From Shewanella marinintestina (GTDB taxonomy: Bacteria; Pseudomonadota; Gammaproteobacteria; Enterobacterales; Shewanellaceae), in assembly GCF_023283845.1 (NCBI RefSeq), contig NZ_JAKILC010000001.1:1-64000 (forward strand): a stretch of DNA of 64,000 bases, given 5' to 3'. How positions within the stretch are numbered: the first letter of the stretch is position 1; each line of letters begins with the position of its first letter. Shown here one piece after another: positions 27,760 to 36,795 of the stretch. A model generated the notes under the pieces. It saw only the letters and a program-made list of their open reading frames with translations, was not told the origin of the DNA and made no database searches. Both the position numbers and the translations under genes were made by a program.

Positions 27760-27841
27760 TTTTAGTGAATGATACTGTAAAATAAAAAAATATTAAATTT
27801 TAGGTACTTATATTCCATTATTAACTGTTTCTAAGTTAATA

Positions 27842-27855
27842 TATGGTTATACCAT
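27842..27855. promoter_or_regulatory. TATGGTTATACCAT box 4 (at the RHH gene promoter)
   Basis: Fourth identical copy, ending 18 bases before the ATG of the RHH protein. At this place it would overlap the promoter or ribosome site, consistent with autorepression. Confidence 0.7.
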
Positions 27856-27873
27856 ATTAAAATGAGTTAGAAG

Positions 27874-28434
27874 ATGTCCACAAGTTCTCCTAAGAAAAGT
27901 AACGATAAAAGCCTACAGACTGAAGGCTGTGTTGATACTTACCATTTATGGGTCTTTCATAATGAAAAGCCAAAAGCAGGCAGAAGACTTAAACTTCTCG
28001 AAGCTGACGAAATAGTTTTTGCACTCCCTCTAATCTACAGGTTGATTTCTTTGGCTGATTTTAATGTTAGGGCTGAGTGGTTTGTTGATTTAGAGTTAGA
28101 AGAACGTAATTCACACTACATCAAATTAAGTGAAAGCTTATCCGCTTTAAACCAACAACGCAAAGGTGTTGCTGATTTAACTAAAGCATTGGCCGAAAGT
28201 AATAGACTTCTAAACCGCTATTTTAGTGACTATGGTTGGCGTATGGTTCGAAAGGAACTATCTCAAATAAAAAAACGTAAAAAGAAATCTCATATAGAGA
28301 TCAGCAATGATTTGGTTATGCAATTAAAAGAGTATATGGCAGCGAATCAAATTGATACTTTTGACCAGGCTATTGATAGTTTACTCAGTGATCAGAGAAC
28401 GTTAGTGCAGTTAGAATTAAAAGAGGCTGAATAA
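27874..28434 (+). CDS. Putative ribbon-helix-helix DNA-binding protein
   Basis: A 186-residue, basic protein of unknown family. The C-terminal region (about 148-182) reads as a ribbon-helix-helix domain: strand 'HIEISN', helix 'DLVMQLKEYMAAN', turn 'QIDT', helix 'FDQAIDSLLSDQ', the pattern of MetJ/Arc/CopG repressors. The middle (about 85-125) is a predicted coiled coil ('LNQQRKGVADLTKALAESNRLLNR') followed by a Lys-rich linker ('KKRKKKS'). The N-terminus has no recognised fold. Palindromic boxes upstream of its own gene fit an RHH dimer target, so autoregulation is likely. It may control the nearby recombinase or a plasmid-like function. Confidence 0.6.
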   Translation: MSTSSPKKSNDKSLQTEGCVDTYHLWVFHNEKPKAGRRLKLLEADEIVFALPLIYRLISLADFNVRAEWFVDLELEERNSHYIKLSESLSALNQQRKGVADLTKALAESNRLLNRYFSDYGWRMVRKELSQIKKRKKKSHIEISNDLVMQLKEYMAANQIDTFDQAIDSLLSDQRTLVQLELKEAE

Positions 28435-28692
28435 TCAGAGCGGGTTTAAAATAATTACATTAGTTTGCAAGCCTGTGATTCCCCTTTGTCATTAAAGAAG
28501 TGTCTATTTATAAAATCCTTTAATTTACTGAAAAGAGAGAATACAAATAGTTAATGATGGTTAGAATTGTTGTCGAAATTCTTACTTTCTTTCAGCTTGT
28601 CATTTGGTTGAAGACATGAACGCCTAGTGATGATAGGCTATGAATAATACTAAAAATTATGTCAATTGATACTTAACTAGCAGAGCTAATTT

Positions 28693-29700
28693 TTACAGCT
28701 TTGCAAGTGCCCGACTTGTTATTTTATGACTAAAGCTATTTCGCTTTATATGGTTTGGAGACCACCCAGCAAGAAACCTTTCAAAGTCAGCCCATGCAAA
28801 ATCTATAAGACTGCTCCATTCTGCAATAATAGTTTCTGCGTCAACTTTAGGCTGATTTTTAGCTAATGCTTGCGAAAACTGGCGGAAATAATAATTCACT
28901 AAGGATGTGAAATTATGCGATAGCGATTCTTCGTCCAAGCAGCTTCCAAGAAGATAGATGACATCCTTAACACCACAGCTATAGCCAACATACTGAAAAT
29001 CTACTGCAGCTACATCACTAAAGTTAGTGGTATAGCAAAAGTTAGCAACTTTAGCATCGCCATGAATAAGTGTTTTATATTTACAGTTATTCAATATGTT
29101 ATCTATAAATAATGCACTATATTTCAATTTATTTGGCTCCATAGCTAACCACTCATCGTAACGAGTAGCTAAGAACCAATAGCTACCGATTGGCCAAAGA
29201 CCACAAGGTTTTACTTGGTCATTAAGGCTTACGAATTTTGCATGAAAATTCGCTAACCAACGCAGGGTCAATCTTGTTTGTTCAAGTGTTAATGCATCCG
29301 CTCGCATTGAGTATCCCAAGGCATCTAAATCTTCCATCAGAATTAAATGGCTCTGGACACCCGCGTTTTCAAAAGATATATCACCGATAAAATTAGCGAC
29401 CTTACAGCGTGAATCACACAATTTTGCCCAGACTTTATAAAATTCAGTCTCTACTTTATAAGAATTTAATTTTCTTTGATGAGAAGTGCTGTTTGCCCAA
29501 CCTTTAGGGTGATTGATAATAGTAGGAGGAGAGATCTGCTTAACGATAAAAGAATTGTAATTCGACGAGCCTGTTTTGCTAGATGTTACAAATTCATAAC
29601 GGGCGATTTCACCGTAGCCAGACCAAAGAGATTGTACTCGGTTGACCTTGTTAAAGTCTGTCCTATTGAGTACAGCCGCGATTGCTTGCTCGACCATCAT
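28693..29700 (-). CDS. CHK/ecdysteroid-kinase-like phosphotransferase
   Basis: A protein of about 335 residues with a protein-kinase-like (aminoglycoside phosphotransferase) fold. The catalytic loop is 'LIHGDAKVANFCY' and the metal-binding loop is 'AAVDFQYVGYSCGVKDVIYLL', the form seen in DUF1679/EcKL small-molecule kinases. The N-lobe has 'SFIVKQI', with the ATP-binding Lys, and 'LILMEDLD' as hinge. It probably phosphorylates a small hydroxylated or amino compound; the substrate is unknown. An AAGGA precedes the start cluster TTG 29706/ATG 29700/ATG 29697; I use 29700. It stands alone beside the accessory segment. Confidence 0.75.
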   Translation of the reverse strand: MMVEQAIAAVLNRTDFNKVNRVQSLWSGYGEIARYEFVTSSKTGSSNYNSFIVKQISPPTIINHPKGWANSTSHQRKLNSYKVETEFYKVWAKLCDSRCKVANFIGDISFENAGVQSHLILMEDLDALGYSMRADALTLEQTRLTLRWLANFHAKFVSLNDQVKPCGLWPIGSYWFLATRYDEWLAMEPNKLKYSALFIDNILNNCKYKTLIHGDAKVANFCYTTNFSDVAAVDFQYVGYSCGVKDVIYLLGSCLDEESLSHNFTSLVNYYFRQFSQALAKNQPKVDAETIIAEWSSLIDFAWADFERFLAGWSPNHIKRNSFSHKITSRALAKL

Positions 29701-30456
29701 TAGCAATAGTTCCTTTTATAGATGCAAACTTGAAGAAATTTTCGTCATTAAGCTATTAAATAAATTAAACAATATTATAAAGCATCTTAGTAGGATCCCT
29801 TATACTTAAGTGACAACACTTTGTATCAGTCTTGTATTCTTTGTTATTTGTAACAGAAATACTGAATAGATTAGGCACATGGTCCTGCTTGTTGCGCTTA
29901 GATTGCGGCATTAAAGTCTAAGTGATTGAAAGAGATTTAAAAAATTTGTACCATTTGAAACAAATGGATTACGACTTAACTAAGCCACTTTCTTTAACAA
30001 CAATAAACGGCTGAGTTACATGTAAGTAACATGAAAACCTCCTATAAATTTCAATCAAATCACTGAAAGTCGAAAGGTGTCACCCAATAGCGACTAATAA
30101 ACTAGTGCTTGAGCCTTTGAAAATGCATGCTCGAACCATCGTAAACTTGTCGCAATGTTAGACCGGATTCTATGTATTAACTTAGTACATTTGCTCAAAA
30201 TCAGTGAAGTGTTCCAGGTGGTATAGCAAGATAACAAGGTCATTTGTTGGCGAGTTATAACTCTATTGATAGAACTCATAATGAAGAAGTTTAAATGGGT
30301 TGATTTGTGTTTAATCATAAATGTATAACAAACTCCTGTTTATACTTATATTTAATCTAACTTTCAGTTTGTTGCTATCAAATAATCAGCAAGCCAATTA
30401 GTGCTGAGCTAGAATGATAAATGCAAGCAATAACGAGAATTAAGGGAGACAAATAC
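29701..30456. other. Gene-free stretch
   Basis: About 750 AT-rich bases. One minus-strand frame (30094-30318) looks like chance. No RNA or repeat is evident. Confidence 0.45.
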
Positions 30457-31152
30457 TTGGCAAAACATCTTGTTATTACCGGAGCAAATCGTGGCATAGG
30501 GCTAAGTTTTGTCGAACATTATTTAAAACAAGGCTGGCAAGTATCGGCGTGTTGTCGACAGCCGGATATTGCTCCAGAACTCAGTTTATTAAAAGACGAA
30601 TTTGGACGACTTAACGTTTACGAGCTAGATGTTAGCAAACCTGAAGGTATCGAATTACTGCTTAAAAGGCTACCAAACCAACCAATTGATCTTTTGATTA
30701 ACAATGCCGGACATTATGGGCCTAAAGGGCTTAGTTTTGGTTCAATAGATTTAGAAGAGTGGCGCTCGGTACTTGAGGTCAACACGCTAGCACCGCTAAT
30801 GATCACCCAAGCTTTATTCAGCAGATTAAAACGCAGCCATGAATGTGTATTAGCTTTTATTTCATCGAAAGTGGGAAGCATGGCAGACAACAGTAGCGGT
30901 GGGGGTTATTACTATCGTTCTTCTAAAGCAGCTTTAAATTCTGTCGTTAAAAGTTTAGCCATTGATTTACATGCTGATGGAATTAAATGTGTAGCACTAC
31001 ACCCTGGCTGGGTACGAACAGAAATGGGCGGGCCAAACGCATTGATAGCTCCGGCTGCTTCAGTACAAGGTATGGCTATGGTAATAGGTGAATTAAGTGA
31101 CGCGCAAAGCGGGGAGTTTTTAGATTATCAAGGTAATAGTATCCCTTGGTGA
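30457..31152 (+). CDS. Short-chain dehydrogenase/reductase (SDR)
   Basis: A classical SDR of about 231 residues, NAD(P)-dependent. The cofactor motif 'TGANRGIG' comes at residue ~8, followed by 'LLINNAGHYG', the catalytic Ser in 'AFISSKVGSM' and Tyr/Lys in 'YYYRSSKAAL' (YxxxK), and 'PGWVRTEMGG'. I start it at TTG 30457 because GGGAG lies 8 bases upstream and the Rossmann strand then begins at once. The ATG at 30421 has no ribosome site. It resembles the C-factor/YciK-like SDRs, but the substrate cannot be told. Confidence 0.8.
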   Translation: MAKHLVITGANRGIGLSFVEHYLKQGWQVSACCRQPDIAPELSLLKDEFGRLNVYELDVSKPEGIELLLKRLPNQPIDLLINNAGHYGPKGLSFGSIDLEEWRSVLEVNTLAPLMITQALFSRLKRSHECVLAFISSKVGSMADNSSGGGYYYRSSKAALNSVVKSLAIDLHADGIKCVALHPGWVRTEMGGPNALIAPAASVQGMAMVIGELSDAQSGEFLDYQGNSIPW

Positions 31153-31334
31153 TTAAAAGTTGTCAGTTTTCTTATAGAAAAATGAGTGTTTTTAATACAA
31201 ATTTACATGGCTAGTTTTTACTTATAGAAGCTACCCTTGATTTACTGATTTTGATACCCTGTATATTTAATGTTTTTCGCAGTGACATCAGACGTTTATA
31301 CGTCTATAAAATCGCGATGAATGTCTCAATTTTC

Positions 31335-31354
31335 AAGATTTTTATAAAAATCTT
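31335..31354. repeat. Perfect 20-bp palindrome upstream of the RimB-RimK gene
   Basis: AAGATTTTTATAAAAATCTT is its own reverse complement. It lies 96 bases before the start of the fusion gene and could be an operator; AT-richness makes chance palindromes easier. Confidence 0.4.
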
Positions 31355-31449
31355 ATCCGTATGTAGAAAATAACTAAAAATTAGTTTGCATCTGCTGAAA
31401 AAAGGAGTACTTTCGCGCTCCTTAATTTAACTTAACTGGAAGAATTGTA

Positions 31450-32826
31450 ATGAGCGACAATAAGTTTATTATCGGAAGTGAAGAGTGGTGTGCTTTTCCA
31501 TCTCTTGGTGTCCCAGCAATTAAAGCTAGAGTTGACTCTGGCGCCAGAACATCATCAATCCATGCTGTCAATATCCGCCCTTTTAAAAGAGAAGGCGAGC
31601 CGTGGGTTTCATTCGAGCTTCATCCGATACAAAACAGTCGCAAGATCATCCTTCGCTGCGAAAGTAAGGTAATTGATCGCCGCAATGTTAAGAGTTCTAA
31701 TGGCGAGTCAGAGAAGCGTTATGTCATCGCATCTGTGATCCAACTAGGTGGTCATGCTTGGGAAGTAGAGTTAACTCTAACTAACCGCGATAGCATGGGG
31801 TATCGTATGCTTCTTGGTCGTGAAGCCATGAGCAACAAAACCTTAGTAGACCCTTCTGAATCATTCTGTTTAGGTGTGCAAGAAGATTCTGAAGTAGAAC
31901 AGCTATACGGCGTAAAGTCAGCTAAAAAGAGCGGCCTTAAGATTGGATTACTAGCAAGTAACCCAGACCTTTACAGTAACCAGCGTCTTATTGAAGCCGG
32001 CGAGCAACGCGGTCATGAAATGGTATTCTTGAATATCAAGCAGTGCTACCTGAAGTTAGATGCTTCACAGCCTGAAGTTCATTACCGTGGTGGACGTGTT
32101 TTAAATGATGTGGATGCGGTTATTCCACGTATTAGACCAAGCATGACGTTCTACGGTTGTGCGTTAACACGTCACTTTGAAAGTTTGAATATCATGGCGT
32201 TGAATACCTCTGATGCCATTACGCGTTCAAGAGATAAATTGTTCTCATTGCAACTACTGCAAAAGAACAACCTTGATATTCCAACAAGTGGTTTTGCAAA
32301 CTCACCAGTTGATACTAAAGATCTTATCGATATGGTTGGCGGCGCTCCACTAATCGTTAAGCTTCTTGAGGGGACTCAAGGTAAAGGGGTTGTTCTAGCA
32401 GAAACAACGAAAGCAGCAGAAAGTGTAATTAATGCATTTAAATCTTTGCGCGTTAACTTACTAGTGCAAGAGTTCATTAAAGAAGCCCAAGGTAAGGATT
32501 TACGTTGTTTTGTTATTGACGGCAAGGTTGTTGCGTCAATCGAACGTACAGCGGCTCCTGGTGAGTTTAGAGCAAATATCCATATGGGTGGTAGTGCTTC
32601 TATTGTTTCAGTTACTGCTGCTGAAAGACAGTTGGCTATTAAAGCCGCTAAAACAATGGGGCTACGTGTCGCTGGTGTTGATATTATTCGTTCTAGCCGT
32701 GGTCCATTATTATTGGAGATCAACTCTTCTCCTGGACTAGAAGGTATCGAATCTGCAACCGGTATCGATATCGCTGGTGCAATGATCGAATCTATTGAAA
32801 AGACATTAGGCTGGAAAGCTGAGTAA
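31450..32826 (+). CDS. rimK: RimB-RimK fusion: retropepsin-like protease plus ribosomal protein S6 glutamate ligase
   Basis: This 458-residue protein joins two modules that are separate genes in Pseudomonas. Residues 1-150 are a RimB-type 'ATP-dependent zinc protease' domain with the retropepsin-like '[14 protein letters not shown]' and 'RMLLGREAM'. Residues 160-455 are an ATP-grasp RimK ligase with '[15 protein letters not shown]', '[18 protein letters not shown]', '[18 protein letters not shown]', '[17 protein letters not shown]' and '[15 protein letters not shown]'. RimK adds glutamates to the C-terminus of ribosomal protein S6. RimB in Pseudomonas trims or limits this, so the fusion likely both writes and edits the tail. 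It is monocistronic, with a terminator after it. Confidence 0.9.
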   Translation: MSDNKFIIGSEEWCAFPSLGVPAIKARVDSGARTSSIHAVNIRPFKREGEPWVSFELHPIQNSRKIILRCESKVIDRRNVKSSNGESEKRYVIASVIQLGGHAWEVELTLTNRDSMGYRMLLGREAMSNKTLVDPSESFCLGVQEDSEVEQLYGVKSAKKSGLKIGLLASNPDLYSNQRLIEAGEQRGHEMVFLNIKQCYLKLDASQPEVHYRGGRVLNDVDAVIPRIRPSMTFYGCALTRHFESLNIMALNTSDAITRSRDKLFSLQLLQKNNLDIPTSGFANSPVDTKDLIDMVGGAPLIVKLLEGTQGKGVVLAETTKAAESVINAFKSLRVNLLVQEFIKEAQGKDLRCFVIDGKVVASIERTAAPGEFRANIHMGGSASIVSVTAAERQLAIKAAKTMGLRVAGVDIIRSSRGPLLLEINSSPGLEGIESATGIDIAGAMIESIEKTLGWKAE

Positions 32827-32845
32827 GTCGTCTTTAATCAATGTG

Positions 32846-32878
32846 AAAGCGTAATGCCAGAGGCATTGCGCTTTTTTT
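32846..32878 (+). terminator. Rho-independent terminator after rimK
   Basis: Stem AAGCG.AATGCC / GGCATT.CGCTT with AGA loop, then T7. Confidence 0.85.
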
Positions 32879-33132
32879 AACCGTATTTACGTAACATCTC
32901 GTTTGCTATTACTTCTCACCGTTAATAAATATATTTATCCAACTTTCGAATTAGCTTTAAAAACGCTATACCGCCTTTAAACCTCAAAGAATGGGTCAAA
33001 ATCTTCCTAGGCAAACACTCGTTATCAACTACTTCCGAATACAAATCTTTGTCAGTAATTTTAGACTATTTTTTTACTCAAAAGCCTGTTTGTGCTACTT
33101 TTAGACATTAGTTTTTTGCTATGGAGTAAGGT

Positions 33133-33408
33133 GTGAAATCCACGGTAGATAAAATGTTAGTAAAACACGACAAACTCGTTCATTCCGAAGATGTTAAAGT
33201 TTGCTCTCATACACAAAGAATTAAGGAAGACTGGGTCATTCATACAGTCATGATCGACAACTGCGATACACCTTTCACCTTTAGACGTACCAAAAAATAC
33301 AAAAGTTTATCCGGTGCTCGGGTCAACATTACCTATTATCCAGATAAACAGGGTATAGCTGGTTTTGAAATGGATATATTTAAGGTCGTTAGAATTAAGC
33401 GAAGTTAA
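33133..33408 (+). CDS. Conserved-looking small protein, unknown
   Basis: A 91-residue basic soluble protein starting at GTG 33133, with AAGG just upstream. It has two Cys and a pattern of alternating beta strands ('DWVIHTVMIDNCDTPFTFRRTKKYKSLSGARVNITYYP'). It ends with a basic stretch. An in-frame ATG is at 33154. The family is not recognised. It stands alone with no near neighbour on its strand. Confidence 0.6.
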   Translation: MKSTVDKMLVKHDKLVHSEDVKVCSHTQRIKEDWVIHTVMIDNCDTPFTFRRTKKYKSLSGARVNITYYPDKQGIAGFEMDIFKVVRIKRS

Positions 33409-33553
33409 CCATTCTAAAATTAGCCTAAAATGCTTACCATCAATTGTAAGCGCTGAATAATAGCGAGCAACTGTTAGCATTAGTACAGTGTTAAATTGTT
33501 AATCTTTACCTCCTTAAGTTAATTGGCATCAGTCGGATTTAAAGGGGGAATTC

Positions 33554-33862
33554 ATGCAAGTAACTAGGCAGCAACACCTACAAGATAAGGGCATCGCATC
33601 GCAAGTAATATCTAGCGATGTGGTTTCTATTCTTAGCGAGAATGTTCAAGCTTCTATAAAGTTGACCAACAGAGTTTTACTTAGCCGTTATCTAAATCCA
33701 GACCAAATATCTTCCCTAGCATTACTCAGTCACAAATCAGAGTCGCTAGAACTGCATCGCTCAGTACTATCTACTCAAATGAATAAAGCACAGCGAGTGA
33801 TCTTACTGAGTTATATTACCCAAAATTTAGAGACCTTAGATGAAGCGATAGCCATGCAATAA
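33554..33862 (+). CDS. Small helical protein, unknown
   Basis: A 102-residue, apparently all-helical protein with no signal peptide. An AAAGGGGG ribosome site precedes the ATG by 6 bases. Regular Leu/Ser-rich helices ('VVSILSENVQASIKLTNRVLLSRYLN') and a C-terminal 'LLSYITQNLETLDEAIAMQ' are visible. I do not recognise the family. Confidence 0.6.
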   Translation: MQVTRQQHLQDKGIASQVISSDVVSILSENVQASIKLTNRVLLSRYLNPDQISSLALLSHKSESLELHRSVLSTQMNKAQRVILLSYITQNLETLDEAIAMQ

Positions 33863-34013
33863 ACTTTCAGCTTAAAGGATTAAGCCGGTGTAATGTTGGT
33901 TAGATATACAATCCATATCATTCAAAAGCATGGACTATCCTATTTTCAACAGTGTTCATTGGCTCTAATGAGTTTCTACATCGTTATACGAATAAACAAG
34001 GGGGGTTGCATTT

Positions 34014-34258
34014 GTGGTTAGATTTATAGCGGATAAAAGGTGTGCTGTGCAGTTTGGTAAACCAAGTAGCGGTATGACGTTTATGTTATTCGATGTAGAT
34101 AGATTTAACAGTATTAATGATACGTTTGGTCATCATATTGGCGATCAAACAATTATAGAAATAGTTAGAAGAATCGAGGTAGCTTTACCAAACAAAGCTG
34201 TTTTGATCGAGTCGGTGTCGTAGAGTTTTGCCTTTTTGAAACTGTATTTCAATGGTAA
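34014..34258 (+). pseudogene. Decayed GGDEF-domain fragment
   Basis: The frame begins at GTG 34014 and encodes the first half of a GGDEF domain ('FMLFDVDRFNSINDTFGHHIGDQTIIEIVRRI', matching the D-F-K-x-I-N-D-x-x-G-H-x-x-G-D motif). It then stops at 34223. A different frame from 34205 continues 'DRVGVVEFCLFETVFQW' to 34258. This is where R-x-GGDEF would lie, but it now reads GVVEF. Both a frameshift and loss of the catalytic signature mark it as a dead remnant of a diguanylate cyclase. Confidence 0.7.
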
Positions 34259-34460
34259 AGATACCTACTGATATAGGAAACAGCGACGTTTCAGTGAGCC
34301 TAAGGGCTTTATATACTAAAGATCTAAGCGCTTGTGCTGAAAGTTAATGAATCATGCAGTTATTTTGATGGATAAAACGAAGAAAAGCGGGCGTAATTGT
34401 GCTGAATATGAATCACTAGCCTAAAATAGTTCCATTGTTATAAGTAACTTTAGGAGACAA

Positions 34461-34486
34461 AAAAGCCCAGCAATTGCTGGGCTTTT
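34461..34486 (-). terminator. Rho-independent terminator of gapA
   Basis: AGCCCAGCAATTGCTGGGCT is a perfect stem (34464-34483). On the minus strand it is followed by T6, so it terminates gapA transcription. Confidence 0.9.
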
Positions 34487-34503
34487 GCTTGAGTGCTAAT
34501 ACA

Positions 34504-35514
34504 TTACTTTGCGTTCATTAGTGCAACAGCATTATCTAGCATGCGGTTACTGAAGCCCCACTCGTTATCGTACCAAGCCATAACCTTAACTAAACGACCA
34601 TTAACACGTGTTTGTGTAGCGTCGAAGTTAGAAGAGAATGCATTGTGGTTAAAGTCGATAGATACCAATGGTTCGTGGTTTACAGCTAGTACTTCGCTCA
34701 ATGGCGCAACTGATGCTGCTTTTTCGATAATGGCATTGATCTCTTCAACTGTGGTGTCGCGAGCCGCAACAAAAGACAAGTCGACTAAAGAAACGTTAAC
34801 TGTAGGTACACGCACTGCAAGACCGTCAAATTTACCAGCCAGTTCAGGAACTACAAGGCCAACTGCAGCTGCAGCGCCTGTTTGAGTAGGGATCATAGAC
34901 ATCGCAGCTGCACGCGCGCGACGTAGATCAGTGTGGTACACATCAGATAAACGCTGATCGTTGGTATAAGCGTGAATAGTCGTCATAAGACCAGATTCAA
35001 TACCAATTTCATCATTTAGCGGCTTAGCAAATGGTGCTAAACAGTTAGTAGTACATGATGCATTTGAAATCACTGTCATATCGCTAGTGATAAGTTCATT
35101 GTTAACACCGTAAACGATGGTGGCATCAACATTTTTACCTGGTGCAGAAATAATAACTTTCTTAGCGCCTGCATCTAGGTGTGACTGAACAGATTCTTTA
35201 GATGTGAAGATACCAGTACATTCGAATACGATATCTACTTCTAGCTCTTTCCAAGGTAACTTTGAAGGATCACGTTCTTGGAAAGTTAGGATCTTATCTT
35301 CGTTAACAAAAATAGCGTCATCAGCATGTTCAACTTTTGCATTGAAACGGCCGTGAACAGAGTCATACTTAGTTAAATGAGCATTGATTGAAGCGTCACC
35401 TAAATCATTAAGTGCAACAATCTTAATAGGATAGTTCTTTTCGCTTTCGTAAAGAGCACGTAGAACATTGCGGCCGATACGGCCATAGCCGTTAATTGCA
35501 ACTCGGATAGTCAT
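34504..35514 (-). CDS. gapA: Glyceraldehyde-3-phosphate dehydrogenase
   Basis: A 336-residue NAD-dependent GAPDH converting glyceraldehyde 3-phosphate to 1,3-bisphosphoglycerate. The N-terminal Rossmann motif is '[14 protein letters not shown]', the active site is '[12 protein letters not shown]' with catalytic Cys at about 154, and 'HAYTNDQ' contains the catalytic His. The C-terminal '[12 protein letters not shown]' is also conserved. It is full length. It is one of two GAPDH genes here. In S. oneidensis the same arrangement (gap, hypothetical, gap) exists to my recollection. A HexR-like box lies at 35549-35565, 35 bases upstream. Confidence 0.9.
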   Translation of the reverse strand: MTIRVAINGYGRIGRNVLRALYESEKNYPIKIVALNDLGDASINAHLTKYDSVHGRFNAKVEHADDAIFVNEDKILTFQERDPSKLPWKELEVDIVFECTGIFTSKESVQSHLDAGAKKVIISAPGKNVDATIVYGVNNELITSDMTVISNASCTTNCLAPFAKPLNDEIGIESGLMTTIHAYTNDQRLSDVYHTDLRRARAAAMSMIPTQTGAAAAVGLVVPELAGKFDGLAVRVPTVNVSLVDLSFVAARDTTVEEINAIIEKAASVAPLSEVLAVNHEPLVSIDFNHNAFSSNFDATQTRVNGRLVKVMAWYDNEWGFSNRMLDNAVALMNAK

Positions 35515-35548
35515 CTCATATCCCTCAGGTAAATGTATAAATAGAATC

Positions 35549-35565
35549 TGGTAGTAAAATTACCA
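35549..35565 (-). promoter_or_regulatory. HexR-like box upstream of gapA
   Basis: TGGTAGTAAAATTACCA resembles the HexR operator of Shewanella (TGTAATnAAATTACA-like) with symmetric GTA...TAC arms. HexR is a sugar-phosphate-responsive regulator of central carbon metabolism. Confidence 0.5.
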
Positions 35566-35749
35566 AACTGACAGGCGTCGTCAAGTTATATCGCTGATAA
35601 AAGCGCTTTCACGGCCATAATTTAAGTAATTTTTTTACACGTATCGCGATTTTAAGCATTTATTATCAAAATGTACAAAAAACTTTACAGGTTGGCAAAT
35701 TTATTGCCGAGCAAAAAATACTGGCTTACGTTAATCAGGTAAAGCATGC

Positions 35750-36592
35750 TTAATAGGTTTTTTGTTCCAGCAACATTTTTAGCTTACTTTGCTGATAATT
35801 TCCAGATTTTAACTGTAGAGCAAGCTCGGTTGCGTCCTGGTCTAGTTTTATCTGTAAATCCTTATTGCCATTGATTAAAGCTAACATTTGCTTTTCAGAG
35901 TATTTTGCTTGGGTCAGTATTATATTGGTTTTAGATAGTAAGTAGTTAATCTGTTGATTGTTCTCATTTCGATAGAGCGTCGCTAAGGCTAATAACCAGT
36001 CAGGCTGAAAGTTATCACTATTACTTAGAGACAACACTTCTGCATATAGTCTTTTCGATTTCGCTGGTTGAATTCGCAAGTAGTAAGTTGCCAATTCAGC
36101 TTTTAAATCAATATCGACTATTTCACCAGCTTTTTCTGCTGCGAATAATGCAGCTTCTGCTTGTTTGTCGTTAAACCTAGACCAGTGATAGAAGGCGAGG
36201 TGAGGATCAAGGCTACCTTTAGTTGTTTGTTGTAGCTCAGCCAATGTTTGCGAACTCAAGCCAAAGGCCCTTGCTCTATCATTGGTTCTTTCTGGATGTA
36301 ATATATGTTGCACCCCCGCAGCCAACTCAACACATTTATTGTACTGTTCTAAGTGTACTAACTGGTCAAATATTAGCTTGCCTGTAGGCTCGAGGGTATT
36401 TTTTAACTTGAAACGATTTCGAATTAAGTCGCCTTTTTCAAATCTACACCAACTATCTTTATGCAAATCGGCACAAAGTTCAGGATTTTTGTTACAAATC
36501 GTCTGAGTATTTGACGGGTCTTCACAGCCTAAAAGGCCCAAAAAAGCGGGAATTACTAAAAATGATGTAATCATTACAAAATTTCTATTCAA
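35750..36592 (-). CDS. DUF2989 lipoprotein
   Basis: A 280-residue lipoprotein (signal peptide ends LLGC, Cys at about 23) recognisable as the DUF2989 family found in Shewanella and relatives. The N-terminal mature part has extra Cys ('TICNKNPELCADLHKDSWC'), which could form disulfides in the periplasm. The rest is helical and TPR-like ('AFYHWSRFNDKQAEAALFAAEKAGE'). The function is unknown. It sits between the two gap genes; its start lies 200 bases from the second gap start on the opposite strand, so both share the intergenic HexR-like box region. Confidence 0.75.
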   Translation of the reverse strand: MNRNFVMITSFLVIPAFLGLLGCEDPSNTQTICNKNPELCADLHKDSWCRFEKGDLIRNRFKLKNTLEPTGKLIFDQLVHLEQYNKCVELAAGVQHILHPERTNDRARAFGLSSQTLAELQQTTKGSLDPHLAFYHWSRFNDKQAEAALFAAEKAGEIVDIDLKAELATYYLRIQPAKSKRLYAEVLSLSNSDNFQPDWLLALATLYRNENNQQINYLLSKTNIILTQAKYSEKQMLALINGNKDLQIKLDQDATELALQLKSGNYQQSKLKMLLEQKTY

Positions 36593-36615
36593 AACAGGCT
36601 CCGAGCTTGATTTTT

Positions 36616-36631
36616 TCTAATAAAATTACAT
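36616..36631 (+). promoter_or_regulatory. HexR-like box upstream of the second gap gene
   Basis: CTAATAAAATTACA is a near match to TGTAATnAAATTACA. It lies between the divergent DUF2989 and long-form gap genes, 165 bases before the gap start. Confidence 0.5.
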
Positions 36632-36795
36632 CGTTATCGAAAATTTCTGACTAGCTTGAAAGCTAACTTTTCATTACAATGTCGCTGACCAAACGGGGAA
36701 AGACACCCTACATAACGTTAGATTATTGGTCTTTTCTTTTTGTTACTCAAACGTTTCTGAATATAAATCAGAAAAGTGAGATAAAGGATCTGTTA

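Larger units (their letters stand above)
26738..27873. other. AT-rich non-coding segment with palindromic boxes
   Basis: About 1.1 kb without an ordinary gene between the divergent recombinase and RHH genes. It holds the four TATGGTTATACCAT boxes, the perfect inverted repeat at 26917-26948, and one doubtful 29-codon frame. Its structure suggests a control or replication/recombination region of a mobile element. Confidence 0.55.

Noticed and set aside
30094..30318. A 74-codon minus-strand frame
   Set aside because: No ribosome site or recognisable motif in an AT-rich gap.
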